Below are positions 7,898 through 15,846 of a stretch of DNA of 64,000 bases, piece after piece; positions within the stretch are counted from its first letter, which is position 1, and each line of letters opens with the position of its first letter. The stretch comes from Oscillospiraceae bacterium (GTDB lineage Bacteria > Bacillota > Clostridia > Oscillospirales > Oscillospiraceae), in assembly GCA_902785905.1 (NCBI GenBank), contig CADAAM010000002.1, positions 1 through 64,000 on the forward strand. The letters run 5' to 3'. Below the pieces are notes generated by a model, which saw only the letters and a list, made by a program, of their open reading frames with translations, searched no databases and had not been told where the DNA came from. The position numbers and the translations under genes were made by a program.

Positions 7898-10054
7898 TCA
7901 TTGAAGTTTACATAACCCGGATAAACGACCCCTTGCTCCGGGTGCGGTGAACAGCAGCGTATAACCGCAGTCGGCGCAGATGCCGGCGCCTTCGCCCGTG
8001 GTTCTGACCCAGTTGTCAAAGCGGTGCTTCTCCATGATCCCGTCCAGCGGACAGATTCCGGCCTTGATCGGCAGATTGTCGAGCACAAGCTGATCGGCGA
8101 GCCCGGTGCCGAAGCCGTCAAGCACCTCCCGCCAGTCGATCCAGCGCCCGGCCTCAAAGCTGACAAAGCTCTCGCCCCGATTGACCACGCCGAGCGCATA
8201 CAAAAATTCAAGCATTACCTCTTTTTCAACCTGCTCGTTATACGCGATACTGCCCTCACGGCTGCGGGTGAGGCCGTCTACCAGCGCGTAGCTGATCCCG
8301 CTGCCCTTTGTCACCCGGTTGAGCGTCACAACGCCGATCCGCGCGCCTTCGTCGAGGGCGAGATTCTGAGGCAGCTCGATACGGTGATAGCCCGCGTAGG
8401 GGAAGTCCTGCGTAACGGACTGGATCAGAATGCCGTCCGCGGGATTTGCCGCGTCCTCATCCAGCAGATAGACGGAGACCGTCGTCCGCGTGTCCAGATC
8501 GCCGGTCAAGGCGGTGACGTACTGTAAAACGCAGTCCTCCGGGACGCGGAAGATGTTCCCGCTGTATACCGGGGCGTCGAAGAGAGTGGAGCATATATCA
8601 AATAATGGGATACGGTCGTATTGCAGAATCTCCGTGCGATCCGGCTTCCGGGGATCCAAAGACGTGTCATAGGCAAAGGTAAAAGGCTCATATAAGTTTT
8701 TGTCATAATAGGACAGATAGAAATACCCATCCATGCCCCATTTCTCTCCCCAGGAATTTTTGACGATCCAGACCCCGTCTCCGGGCGGGCGGTGCCCCTC
8801 CGGAAAGATCGTGGCGGAAAAGCTGTCGTCCCAGCCAATGATGCAGACGGCATGATTGGGATAGACGCAGTCGTAGGTGTACTGGACAGCAATCATGGGA
8901 TCCGTGTCAAGATAGCTCAGATAACACGTCATATTCTCCGCCTCAAACAGCTCTTCGACGGGAAGCGAGAAATAGGACGAGGAGAACACCGCATACAGTT
9001 CGTCGCGCGAAAGCGCGCTCAGGTCATACAGATCCTCTTCCAAATCGTTGATCCGGCAGCGAAAACGAATCAGGTCGCAAAGCTGCTCGTCCGTCAGCTC
9101 CTCCGGTGGGATGACCCCGGTGCGGGCGTCGATGTAGAACGCCTTGTCCTCCTCACTCTCATCCGGAATCCCTGACAGAGCCTGCTCAAGCGTTGCGCGG
9201 AGCTGTTCAGGCGTCATGGAGGGCAGAAACTGATCGGCGTAGAAGGTGATGGCGACCGCCCGCCCCTTGAGAAGCTCGCTCTTGATGGCCTCGGTGCCCT
9301 CCGGATGATAGACATAGTTTCCGTCTTCGTCTCTTCCGGCTGGAGAGGGGAGGCAATTTGCGTCTGTCAGCTCAAAGCCAGCCTCACAGCGCAGCCCTTC
9401 GGGGAGTGACCAGTCGTCCTCCGTGCTGAGCGTGCCTGTGCTGCTCTCATACGGCACGACGCTCTCCGCAACGGGGCCGACGCCGGCAGCCAGGCTGGAA
9501 GAGACCATCAGATACTCGCCGCCCAGGGCGTAGCAGCTCTCGTCGACGCCGTCCAGAATATAGAGGCCCTCTCCGCTCTGACTGGCCGAAAGAACGTCCG
9601 TTTCGCTCTCATCCGGCAGCGCGTTCAGCGTGAACCAGGCGAGGTGTTTTTCGGACAGATCCATCGCATCTCCGTACTGCCCGGCATATTCCTCCGCTGT
9701 CAGATGCAGATCGCTCAGGATGCTGCTCTCGCTGGCAGCGACGGCACCAAAGCTCCAGCAGGTGCCCCAGGGGTTCTGATTCTTCACCGGCGTGACGACG
9801 CCGCGGCTTCTCAGGTCAAAGCGTGAGGGGAAGCTGTCCGGTGCGAATTGACAGTGGAGATCCGTATAGATTTCGCTGATGCCGGTTTCGTTCGGGATCA
9901 GCAGCTTTTCGGCCGCGCGGGAGGTACTCTCCTCCAAACGCTCCAGGGCGCGCCGCTCCGTCCCGGACAGCGCTTCCGCGCCTTCCGCGAGAGCCGCGCA
10001 GGGCAGGACTGCCAGCAGTGACAACGCCAGCAGAAAAGCAAACAGCTTTTTCAT
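7898..10054 (-). CDS. Secreted papain-like (C1A) cysteine protease
   Basis: A 718-residue exported protease. A signal peptide covers about residues 1-23 (cleavage after ALA). The catalytic domain starts near residue 75 with FPSRFDLRSRG. The nucleophile lies in NQNPWGTCWSFGA (Cys99), the histidine in YPNHAVCIIGWDDSF, and the asparagine in WIVKNSWGEKWGMDGY, in papain order. A large acidic insertion (about 150-370) separates the Cys and His parts. The C-terminal 230 residues are beta-rich and resemble the lectin-like domain often attached to clostridial C1A proteases. It probably degrades extracellular or surface proteins. Its promoter lies at 10087-10114, and the gene is bracketed by the two inverted 160-bp elements. 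Confidence 0.88.
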   Translation of the reverse strand: MKKLFAFLLALSLLAVLPCAALAEGAEALSGTERRALERLEESTSRAAEKLLIPNETGISEIYTDLHCQFAPDSFPSRFDLRSRGVVTPVKNQNPWGTCWSFGAVAASESSILSDLHLTAEEYAGQYGDAMDLSEKHLAWFTLNALPDESETDVLSASQSGEGLYILDGVDESCYALGGEYLMVSSSLAAGVGPVAESVVPYESSTGTLSTEDDWSLPEGLRCEAGFELTDANCLPSPAGRDEDGNYVYHPEGTEAIKSELLKGRAVAITFYADQFLPSMTPEQLRATLEQALSGIPDESEEDKAFYIDARTGVIPPEELTDEQLCDLIRFRCRINDLEEDLYDLSALSRDELYAVFSSSYFSLPVEELFEAENMTCYLSYLDTDPMIAVQYTYDCVYPNHAVCIIGWDDSFSATIFPEGHRPPGDGVWIVKNSWGEKWGMDGYFYLSYYDKNLYEPFTFAYDTSLDPRKPDRTEILQYDRIPLFDICSTLFDAPVYSGNIFRVPEDCVLQYVTALTGDLDTRTTVSVYLLDEDAANPADGILIQSVTQDFPYAGYHRIELPQNLALDEGARIGVVTLNRVTKGSGISYALVDGLTRSREGSIAYNEQVEKEVMLEFLYALGVVNRGESFVSFEAGRWIDWREVLDGFGTGLADQLVLDNLPIKAGICPLDGIMEKHRFDNWVRTTGEGAGICADCGYTLLFTAPGARGRLSGLCKLQ

Positions 10055-10086
10055 GTTGTGTTTCCTCCCTGTAGTTTATTACTGTT

Positions 10087-10114
10087 ATAATAGCATATTT
10101 AGCCGGTAGGTCAA
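10087..10114 (-). promoter_or_regulatory. Promoter of the cysteine protease gene
   Basis: On the minus strand TTGACC (10114-10109) and TATTAT (10092-10087) are 16 bases apart. The flanking hairpin of repeat copy R begins at the next base, so that insertion sits directly against the -35 box. Confidence 0.55.
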
Positions 10115-10326
10115 GAGGCCGGATGAAAAGCATCCGGCCCCAGACTGCAGACAAACTCTTGCAAACCAAGTCGGTCTTGTAAGGGGGATCTGTGAAGGGG
10201 GACGGGGAGTCCCCCTTTATGTACAATCCATACAAAAATGGGAACTTTTTCGGAAGTTCCCATTTTTGCCCGTCAAGCTGTCGACACTTTGTCGACAGCT
10301 TGAGGCCGGATGAAAAGCATCCAGCC
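10115..10326. mobile_element. 160-bp palindromic element (copy R), inverted relative to copy L
   Basis: The flanks here are a different 25-bp hairpin (GGCCGGATG...CATCCGGCC) at 10115-10139 and 10302-10326, with one mismatch between copies. The enclosed 162 bp are the reverse complement of copy L at 7704-7863 with few differences; only the flanks differ. It fills most of the gap between the protease gene and pilB. The rest of that gap holds the protease and pilB promoters. Confidence 0.75.
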
Positions 10327-10376
10327 CGGCTGCTTGAAAAATATTGAAGTTTTTTCAAAAAAGAAGCTCCTAATCC

Positions 10377-10405
10377 TTGCATAAAAGGGCAGAGAGTGCT
10401 ATAAT
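10377..10405 (+). promoter_or_regulatory. Promoter of the pilB gene
   Basis: TTGCAT (10377-10382) and a consensus TATAAT (10400-10405) with a 17-base spacer, about 45 bases upstream of the pilB start. Confidence 0.75.
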
Positions 10406-10450
10406 CAAAGTTACCAAATTGTAACTTATGATGAATGGAGGAGTTGCGCT

Positions 10451-12160
10451 ATGGCCTTCTATCGCCGCCTGGGCGAGCTGCTGCTCGCCGCGGGAACGAT
10501 CACGCAGGAGGAACTTGACAAGGGCCTTGCGCTGCAGAAGACGCAGAAAGGCCGTCTGGGCGAGGTGCTGATCGCCAACGGCATCATCACCGAGGACCAG
10601 CTCATCGAGGCCCTGCAGATGCAGCTTGGCATCGAATACATAGACCTCACCAAAATCAATATCCCGACGGAGCTGGCCTCCGTCGTCCCGAAGAATATCG
10701 CCAAGCAGTACTCGGTTGTCCCGGTGCGCGTGCAGAAGGACGAGCTCTACCTCGCCATGAGCGACCCGCTCAACTTCTACGCGATCGAGGAGGTCCGCAA
10801 GGCCGTGCGCAAAAAGGTGGTGCCCATGGTGGCCCACAGCGCCTCGGTCGAGCGGGCGATCCAGGTCCTCTACGGCAATGAAGGCGCGGCCAAGGCCATC
10901 GAGGAGATGAAGCGCGAGGCCGCGGCCGGACAGAGCGACACCCCTATCCAGGACAACGCTTTCGTCGCCAACCAGATCGACGACTCGGTCAACAACGCGC
11001 CTACCATCCGTCTGGTCAACTCCATTATCGAACGCGCCGTGAACGAGCGGGCCAGCGATATCCACCTCGAGCCGCGCGAGAACGAGATGGTGGTGCGCAT
11101 GCGCATCGACGGTCTCATGCGCACGATCCTGACGGTGCCGAAGGACCTGCAGAGCTCCGTCATCTCCCGTATCAAGATCATGAGCGGCCTGGATATCTCC
11201 GAGCGCCGCATCCCGCAGGACGGCCGTTTCAACGTGCGCGTGCGCGACAAGAACATCGACCTGCGTATCTCCACCCTGCCGACGGTCTACGCCGAGAAGA
11301 TCGTGGCCCGACTGCTGGACAAGTCCGGCGGCAACATCACCAAGGAGAGCATCGGACTCACCGGACACGATGAGGAGATGTTTGACAAGATGATCAAGTG
11401 CCGCAGCGGCGTGCTGCTGATCGTCGGCCCCACCGGCAGCGGTAAATCCACCACCATGTACGCCATGATCGGCGAGCTCAACAAGCCCACCGTCAACATG
11501 GTCACGCTGGAGGACCCGGTCGAGTACAATATCGACGGCGTCAACCAGGTGCCCATCAACGAGAAGACCGGCATGACCTTTGCCAACGGCCTGCGCGCCA
11601 TCCTGCGTCAGGACCCGGACATCATCGGCGTCGGCGAGATCCGCGACGGCGAGACGGCGGAGATCGCCATGCGCTCGGCCATCACCGGCCACGTTGTCAT
11701 CTCCACCATCCACACCAATGACGCCATCGGCACCATCGAGCGCCTGGAAAACATCGGCGTGGAGCCTTATCTGGTGGCCAGCGCCCTGCGCGGCGTCATC
11801 TCCCAGCGTCTGATGCGCCGCATCTGCCCCCAGTGCCGCAAGGCCTACACCCCCGACGACAGCGAGCTGCTCGAGCTCGGCCTTCAGCCGCAGGAGGGGC
11901 TGGAGTTCTACCGCGGCGCAGGCTGCCCGGCCTGCTTTGACACCGGCTACCGCGGGCGTATCGCGGTGTTTGAAATGCTGGACATCAACAGCCGCGTCCG
12001 CCGCCTGATCGCCGAGGGGGCCAGCCGCCCCGAGATCGAGGCAGAGCTCAAGAAGCCCGAGAACGGCTTCGTCTCCCTCAGAGAAAACGCCATGCGCCTT
12101 GTCCGCGAGGGCATCACCACCACGACCGAGCTCATGCGTGTCGTGAGCGAAGAAGATTGA
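10451..12160 (+). CDS. pilB: PilB, type IV pilus extension ATPase
   Basis: A 569-residue cytoplasmic motor that powers pilin polymerisation. The N-terminal 150 residues form an MshEN/T2SSE_N domain (RLGELLLAAG, LGEVLIANGIIT, YIDL). The ATPase core follows with SDIHLEPRE, the Walker A motif GPTGSGKST (about 326-334), the Asp-box region, and Walker B ILRQDPDIIGVGEIRD. A zinc-binding pair, CPQC (459-462) and CPAC (about 495), is characteristic of PilB/GspE and absent from PilT. A GGAGG site precedes the ATG. It opens the pilus operon, with pilT and pilC following in order. Confidence 0.97.
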   Translation: MAFYRRLGELLLAAGTITQEELDKGLALQKTQKGRLGEVLIANGIITEDQLIEALQMQLGIEYIDLTKINIPTELASVVPKNIAKQYSVVPVRVQKDELYLAMSDPLNFYAIEEVRKAVRKKVVPMVAHSASVERAIQVLYGNEGAAKAIEEMKREAAAGQSDTPIQDNAFVANQIDDSVNNAPTIRLVNSIIERAVNERASDIHLEPRENEMVVRMRIDGLMRTILTVPKDLQSSVISRIKIMSGLDISERRIPQDGRFNVRVRDKNIDLRISTLPTVYAEKIVARLLDKSGGNITKESIGLTGHDEEMFDKMIKCRSGVLLIVGPTGSGKSTTMYAMIGELNKPTVNMVTLEDPVEYNIDGVNQVPINEKTGMTFANGLRAILRQDPDIIGVGEIRDGETAEIAMRSAITGHVVISTIHTNDAIGTIERLENIGVEPYLVASALRGVISQRLMRRICPQCRKAYTPDDSELLELGLQPQEGLEFYRGAGCPACFDTGYRGRIAVFEMLDINSRVRRLIAEGASRPEIEAELKKPENGFVSLRENAMRLVREGITTTTELMRVVSEED

Positions 12161-12170
12161 CCTTGCCTCC

Positions 12171-12327
12171 CTCTTTGAGGGAGGTGGCATCCGGCGTACC
12201 CCCCGCAAGCCGGATGACGAAAGGAGTCAGCGCGCGTCTTTCTGAGCACTCAGAGGACGGGGCGACTCCCTCAGTCACCGGTGAGACGCGCCGCGACAAC
12301 TTCCCATACGGGGGAGCCATATTTGAA
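12171..12327. repeat. Dispersed palindromic repeat, copy 2 (between pilB and pilT)
   Basis: It contains CCTCCCTCTTTGAGGGAGG, a CATCCGGC...GCCGGATG stem, GACTCCCTCAGTCACCGG and GGGGGAGCCATATTTG. These match the modules of copy 1 (3098-3205) on the opposite strand. No reading frame of note is present. Confidence 0.7.
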
Positions 12328-12341
12328 AGGAGCTTTTGCCC

Positions 12342-13394
12342 ATGATCACCATTGAAGGACTCGTTGCCCAGGCCAAACAGGACGGCGCTTCCGATATTCA
12401 CCTCATCTGCGGTCTGCCGCCCAAGTACCGCAAGGACGGCCAGATCGAAAATATGTGTGACACCGTGCTCGACGAGCAGGAGTGCTGCCGCCTGGCCCGC
12501 GATCTCGCGGGGTCGGACGCGGCCTTCGAGGAGTTCATGCGCGTGGGCGAGCTGGACGCGGCCAATTCCTACGCGGGCAACCGCTGCCGTATCCATCTCT
12601 TCAAGCAGCAGGGCGTGCCCTCCACGGCGCTGCGTCTGCTGCGCGACCAGATCCCCGATCTGACCAAGCTGGGGCTGCCCCCCGCCGCGATGGATCTCCC
12701 CAACCAGCACAAGGGCATCGTCCTTGTCACCGGCGAGACCGGCTCCGGTAAATCGACCAGCCTCGCGGCAATGATTGATTATGTAAACCATCATCGCAAG
12801 GCCCACATCGTCACCCTCGAGGACCCTGTCGAGTACATCTACAAGCCGGACCTCTGCGCCATCAACCAGCGCGAGGTGGGCAAAGACACCAAGAGCTTTT
12901 CCGAGGGCCTGCGCGCGAGTCTGCGTGAGGACCCGAACGTCATTCTCATCGGCGAGATGCGTGACAAGGACACCATCGAGACGGCCATCACCGCCGCCGA
13001 GACGGGCCACCTTGTCTTCGGCACCCTGCACACCGGCAGCGCGTCCGACGCCGTTGACCGTATCGTCCAGGTGTTCCCGGAGGCGATGCAGACACAGATC
13101 CGCCTGCAGCTTTCGATGTGCCTCCAGGCGGTGCTGACGCAGCAGCTCGTCCCCAAGAAGGGCGGCGGCCGCGTCCTGGCGTGCGAGCTGATGATCGTCA
13201 CCGACGCCATCCGCAATCTGATCCGTGCGGGCAACACCCCGCAGATCGCCAACGCCATCGCCACCAGCGCCGCCATCGGCGGGCAGACGATGGATCAGCA
13301 TCTCGTCCGCCTCGTGCGCACCGGTCAGATCACCCGCGACATGGCCCTCCAGTACGCCCACGACAGGGAGTACGTCAAGAAAAACGCGCTGTAA
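12342..13394 (+). CDS. pilT: PilT, type IV pilus retraction ATPase
   Basis: A 350-residue cytoplasmic ATPase that depolymerises the pilus and drives twitching or DNA uptake. It shows the PilT family N-terminus (GASDIHLICGLPPKYRKDG), Walker A GETGSGKST (about 131-139), the LEDPVEY segment, Walker B and the AIRNLIR motif near the C-terminus that is diagnostic for retraction ATPases. There are no paired zinc cysteines. I use the ATG at 12342, nine bases after AAAGGAG; a TTG two codons upstream is too close to that site. It lies between pilB and pilC, separated from each by a palindromic repeat. Confidence 0.96.
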   Translation: MITIEGLVAQAKQDGASDIHLICGLPPKYRKDGQIENMCDTVLDEQECCRLARDLAGSDAAFEEFMRVGELDAANSYAGNRCRIHLFKQQGVPSTALRLLRDQIPDLTKLGLPPAAMDLPNQHKGIVLVTGETGSGKSTSLAAMIDYVNHHRKAHIVTLEDPVEYIYKPDLCAINQREVGKDTKSFSEGLRASLREDPNVILIGEMRDKDTIETAITAAETGHLVFGTLHTGSASDAVDRIVQVFPEAMQTQIRLQLSMCLQAVLTQQLVPKKGGGRVLACELMIVTDAIRNLIRAGNTPQIANAIATSAAIGGQTMDQHLVRLVRTGQITRDMALQYAHDREYVKKNAL

Positions 13395-13432
13395 TGCGGG
13401 CCCTCTCCGCACCAGTGTGCGCACTGGCTTAC

Positions 13433-13567
13433 CTCCCCCAGAGGGGGAGGCAAGCCCAAGGAGGGAACTTGGCGCCCCTCTGGGTGAGGCAAGCCAAGGA
13501 GGCAAGCCCAAGGAGGGAACTTGGCTCCCCCTCTGGGGGAGCTGGCGAGCGAAGCGAGTCTGAGAGG
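13433..13567. repeat. Tandem and dispersed repeat cluster between pilT and pilC
   Basis: A 25-bp segment beginning AGGCAAGCCCAAGG is repeated exactly at 13448-13472 and 13500-13524. The right part, GGCTCCCCCTCTGGGGGAGC followed by TGGCGAGCGAAGCGAGTC and TGAGAGGGTT, belongs to the same broad palindromic family as copies 1-3 elsewhere in the window. Confidence 0.7.
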
Positions 13568-13588
13568 GTTGAAAGGAAGTGAACGCCC

Positions 13589-14803
13589 TTGGTTACATAT
13601 AAATATGTCGCCCAGTCGCGCAACGGGCAGAAAGTGTCCGGCATTGTCGAGGGTTTCAACGAGATGGACGCCATCGACCGCGTCAAACAGGAGCATGACA
13701 TCATCATCAAGATGACCCCCGTCAAGGGCGAGGGCGAGGGTCTGCTCAACATGGAGATCGGGGGCAACAAGCTCAACAACAAGGCCTTCATCGTCATGTG
13801 CAGCCAGTTCGCCATCATCCTCAACGCGGGCATCCCCATCGCCCGCACGGTGCATCTCATTGCCGCCAAGACCAGCGACAAGCCCCTCAAGAAGATGCTT
13901 TTGCAGGTGGCGGAGGACGTGGAGGCGGGCCGCTCGATCGCGTCGAGCTTTGCCGAGCGCGGCGAGAAGATTCTGCCCCCCACCTTTGTCGAGACCGTCT
14001 CCGCCGGTGAGCAGAGCGGCAACCTGGACAAGGCCTTCGAGACCATTCATGAGCATTTCGACAAGCAGGCCAAGATGGCGGCGAAGGTGCGCTCCGCCCT
14101 GGCCTACCCGCTCTTCGTGCTGGCCATCGCGGTGATCGTTGTGGCGGTGCTGATGATCAAGGTCGTCCCGACCTTCGAGGCCGTGTTCGCAAGCCTCGGC
14201 GGCGAGCTGCCCGGCATCACCAGGGCCCTGATCGCCGTCTCCAATTTCTTCGTGCACTATTGGGGAGTCCTGCTCGGCATCATCGCCGTCGTCACCATCG
14301 GCCGCACGCTCTATGACAAGACCGAGGAAGGGCACATGAACCTGGCAAAATGGGCCCTCAAGGTGCCGATCCTCGGCAACATCCAGGAGCTCAACGCCGC
14401 CAGCGAGTTTGCCAACACCCTGACCACCATGCTCTCCGCGGGCCTTACCATGACCCGCGCCATCACCATCACCGCCAAGACCATGAGCAACTACTTCATG
14501 AGCACCGAGGTCGGCAAGCTCTCCGTCAAGCTGGAGGAAGGCCACGCCCTCGGACAGAGCATGAGGGAGGCCAACTTCATGCCCGATATTCTGGTGGACA
14601 TGGTCGCCGTCGGCGAGGAGACCGGCGAGATGGAGAAGACCCTGCACACCATCGCGGGCTACTACGACGCGGAGCTGGACATGGCGATCGCCTCCGCCCT
14701 CGCCAAGCTGGAACCGGCCCTGCTGGTCGGCCTCGCGGGCGTCGCGGGCTTTGTCGTCATCGCCATCTACATGGCCATGTTCGGCATGTACGCGATCATG
14801 TAA
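13589..14803 (+). CDS. pilC: PilC, type IV pilus inner-membrane platform protein
   Basis: A 404-residue polytopic protein of the PilC/GspF family that links the motor ATPases to pilin assembly. It begins at a TTG (13589) preceded by AAAGGAAGTGA; no ATG fits. Residues 1-55 form the small N-terminal domain (YKYVAQSRNGQKVSG). Two homologous helical GspF domains follow (about 70-195 and 275-400), each starting with a helix containing a Q/EFA-type segment (CSQFAIILNAGIPI, ASEFANTLTTMLSAGL), with membrane helices near 170-195, 220-245 and 375-400. Third gene of the pilBTC block; a terminator-like hairpin follows the stop. Confidence 0.96.
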   Translation: MVTYKYVAQSRNGQKVSGIVEGFNEMDAIDRVKQEHDIIIKMTPVKGEGEGLLNMEIGGNKLNNKAFIVMCSQFAIILNAGIPIARTVHLIAAKTSDKPLKKMLLQVAEDVEAGRSIASSFAERGEKILPPTFVETVSAGEQSGNLDKAFETIHEHFDKQAKMAAKVRSALAYPLFVLAIAVIVVAVLMIKVVPTFEAVFASLGGELPGITRALIAVSNFFVHYWGVLLGIIAVVTIGRTLYDKTEEGHMNLAKWALKVPILGNIQELNAASEFANTLTTMLSAGLTMTRAITITAKTMSNYFMSTEVGKLSVKLEEGHALGQSMREANFMPDILVDMVAVGEETGEMEKTLHTIAGYYDAELDMAIASALAKLEPALLVGLAGVAGFVVIAIYMAMFGMYAIM

Positions 14804-14840
14804 GCCTCTCCGCAGCATACCTGAGAGGGAAGGCTTTTTA
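14803..14840 (+). terminator. Terminator after pilC
   Basis: AAGCCTCTC and GAGAGGGAAGGCTT form a stem with small bulges ahead of TTTT. This separates the pilBTC transcript from the separately promoted pilin gene. Confidence 0.6.
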
Positions 14841-14863
14841 AGAAAACTTTAGCATTTTTTCGC

Positions 14864-14892
14864 TTGCAACTTCTTTCCATATATGGCATAAT
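14864..14892 (+). promoter_or_regulatory. Pilin promoter, with a structured 140-base leader
   Basis: TTGCAA (14864-14869) and CATAAT (14887-14892) are 17 bases apart. The leader up to 15037 carries consecutive hairpins: AGAC/GTCT; CAAACGAC/GTCGTTTG near 14952-14973; and CCGGCG/CGCCGG near 14993-15009. Such a structured leader on an abundant pilin mRNA may stabilise it; this is an inference. Confidence 0.6.
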
Positions 14893-15037
14893 AATAGACG
14901 AAGAAGTCTAAGATTTTGTACCTCTCTGCGAGGGGGACAAAGCTGTTTTCCAAACGACGCCCGGGTCGTTTGAAATAGAAATATCCCGGCGCTTTCCCGG
15001 AACCGCCGGAGACTGAATAACATAAGGAGAAGAATCT

Positions 15038-15418
15038 ATGAAGAAAAACAACAAGGGCTTTACCTTGGCTGAGCTCCTGATCGTTGTTGCGATCATCGCC
15101 GTCCTCGTTGCCATCGCAATTCCCGTATTCACCACCCAGCTGGAGAAGAGCCGTGAGGCTACTGATGCAGCGAATATCCGTTCTGCTTACGCTGAGGCTA
15201 TGGCTGAAGCACTTTCTCAGAGCACCCCGGCTACAATCACGAAAACTGTGAGTTTAAAGCAAGCTGTCGCTGATTGGCAGAACAAGTTTGATTTACCCGC
15301 GAATCTGACCCCTGGTACCGCTGCGCCCGCGGTGGGTGGAACCTGCGTTATTACTGTTAATCCGACAGTTGATCCTATGACCTGCACAGCCAGCATCACA
15401 CTTGCACCTGCACCGTAA
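15038..15418 (+). CDS. Type IV major-type prepilin (short pilin)
   Basis: A 126-residue prepilin. The leader MKKNNKG is followed by the processing site G7/F8 and the hydrophobic helix FTLAELLIVVAIIAVLVA with Glu at mature position 5, the standard signature cut and N-methylated by PilD. The mature protein is about 119 residues with a small Pro/Ala/Thr-rich globular part. One cysteine pair (VGGTCVITV and MTCTAS) could form the C-terminal disulfide loop. GCT/GTT-type codons are more frequent than in neighbouring genes, as expected for a highly expressed gene. It has its own promoter, an AAGGAG site and a terminator near 15527, all consistent with the major subunit. Confidence 0.9.
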   Translation: MKKNNKGFTLAELLIVVAIIAVLVAIAIPVFTTQLEKSREATDAANIRSAYAEAMAEALSQSTPATITKTVSLKQAVADWQNKFDLPANLTPGTAAPAVGGTCVITVNPTVDPMTCTASITLAPAP

Positions 15419-15427
15419 CACAATAAG

Positions 15428-15490
15428 TCACAGAGGGACGGTTCTCACTGACTCCTTTTTTGACACGGGAACGGTTCTCCCGTCCCACTC
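15428..15490. repeat. REP-like remnant (GGGACGGTTCTC motif, two copies)
   Basis: GGGACGGTTCTC and the related GGGAACGGTTCTC flank TTTTTTGACAC. This pattern resembles REP sequences that accompany IS200-like REP transposases in Clostridia. No transposase is nearby. Confidence 0.45.
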
Positions 15491-15526
15491 AACACCCAGG
15501 CCCCCGGGAAGGCCTGAGAACGACAA

Positions 15527-15560
15527 GAAGAGCACCCTCTGCATGCGGGGGTGCTCTTTC
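15527..15560 (+). terminator. Terminator of the short pilin gene
   Basis: AAGAGCACCC pairs with GGGTGCTCTT and is followed by TC and GTT. It is the strongest hairpin after the pilin stop. Confidence 0.65.
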
Positions 15561-15639
15561 GTTGCATATAGGAAAAAGACTCCATCCCTGCATGAGGGAC
15601 CGAGCTTTTTTAATTGGCCGGGAAGAGGAGCGGGCGGCG

Positions 15640-15746
15640 GAGAACCCCCTCGGTCATCACCGTAAACGGCGCTGACAGCTCCCCTTTCAGGGGAGCCATA
15701 TGAGGACATAACGAGAGCGCGGCCCCTTCACCGGGGCCGCGCTTTC
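15640..15746. repeat. Dispersed palindromic repeat, copy 3, and an adjoining GC-rich hairpin
   Basis: CTCCCCTTTCAGGGGAG followed by CCATATGAGG (to 15705) matches the repeat modules at 3098-3205 and 12171-12327. Immediately after it AGCGCGGCCCC (15716-15726) pairs with GGGGCCGCGCT (15733-15743). The gap 15419-15846 holds only these elements, a REP remnant, a terminator and a promoter. Confidence 0.6.
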
Positions 15747-15783
15747 GCTATGCGGCATATCGGGTAAAAAACATATGTTGCAC

Positions 15784-15812
15784 TTGTGTTATGACGTTCA
15801 CAGTGATACAAT
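15784..15812 (+). promoter_or_regulatory. Promoter of the long pilin gene
   Basis: TTGTGT (15784-15789) and TACAAT (15807-15812) with a 17-base spacer, 34 bases upstream of the start codon. Confidence 0.5.
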
Positions 15813-15846
15813 ATAAAATACAGATATACGGTAGGATGTGAGAGTC

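Noticed and set aside
10370..13511. Large minus-strand frames opposite pilB and pilT
   Set aside because: They are complements of well-supported ATPase genes and have no features of their own.
15402..15710. Overlapping 70-95-codon frames on both strands after the short pilin gene
   Set aside because: They traverse REP remnants and terminators, lack ribosome sites, and are explained by the palindromes.
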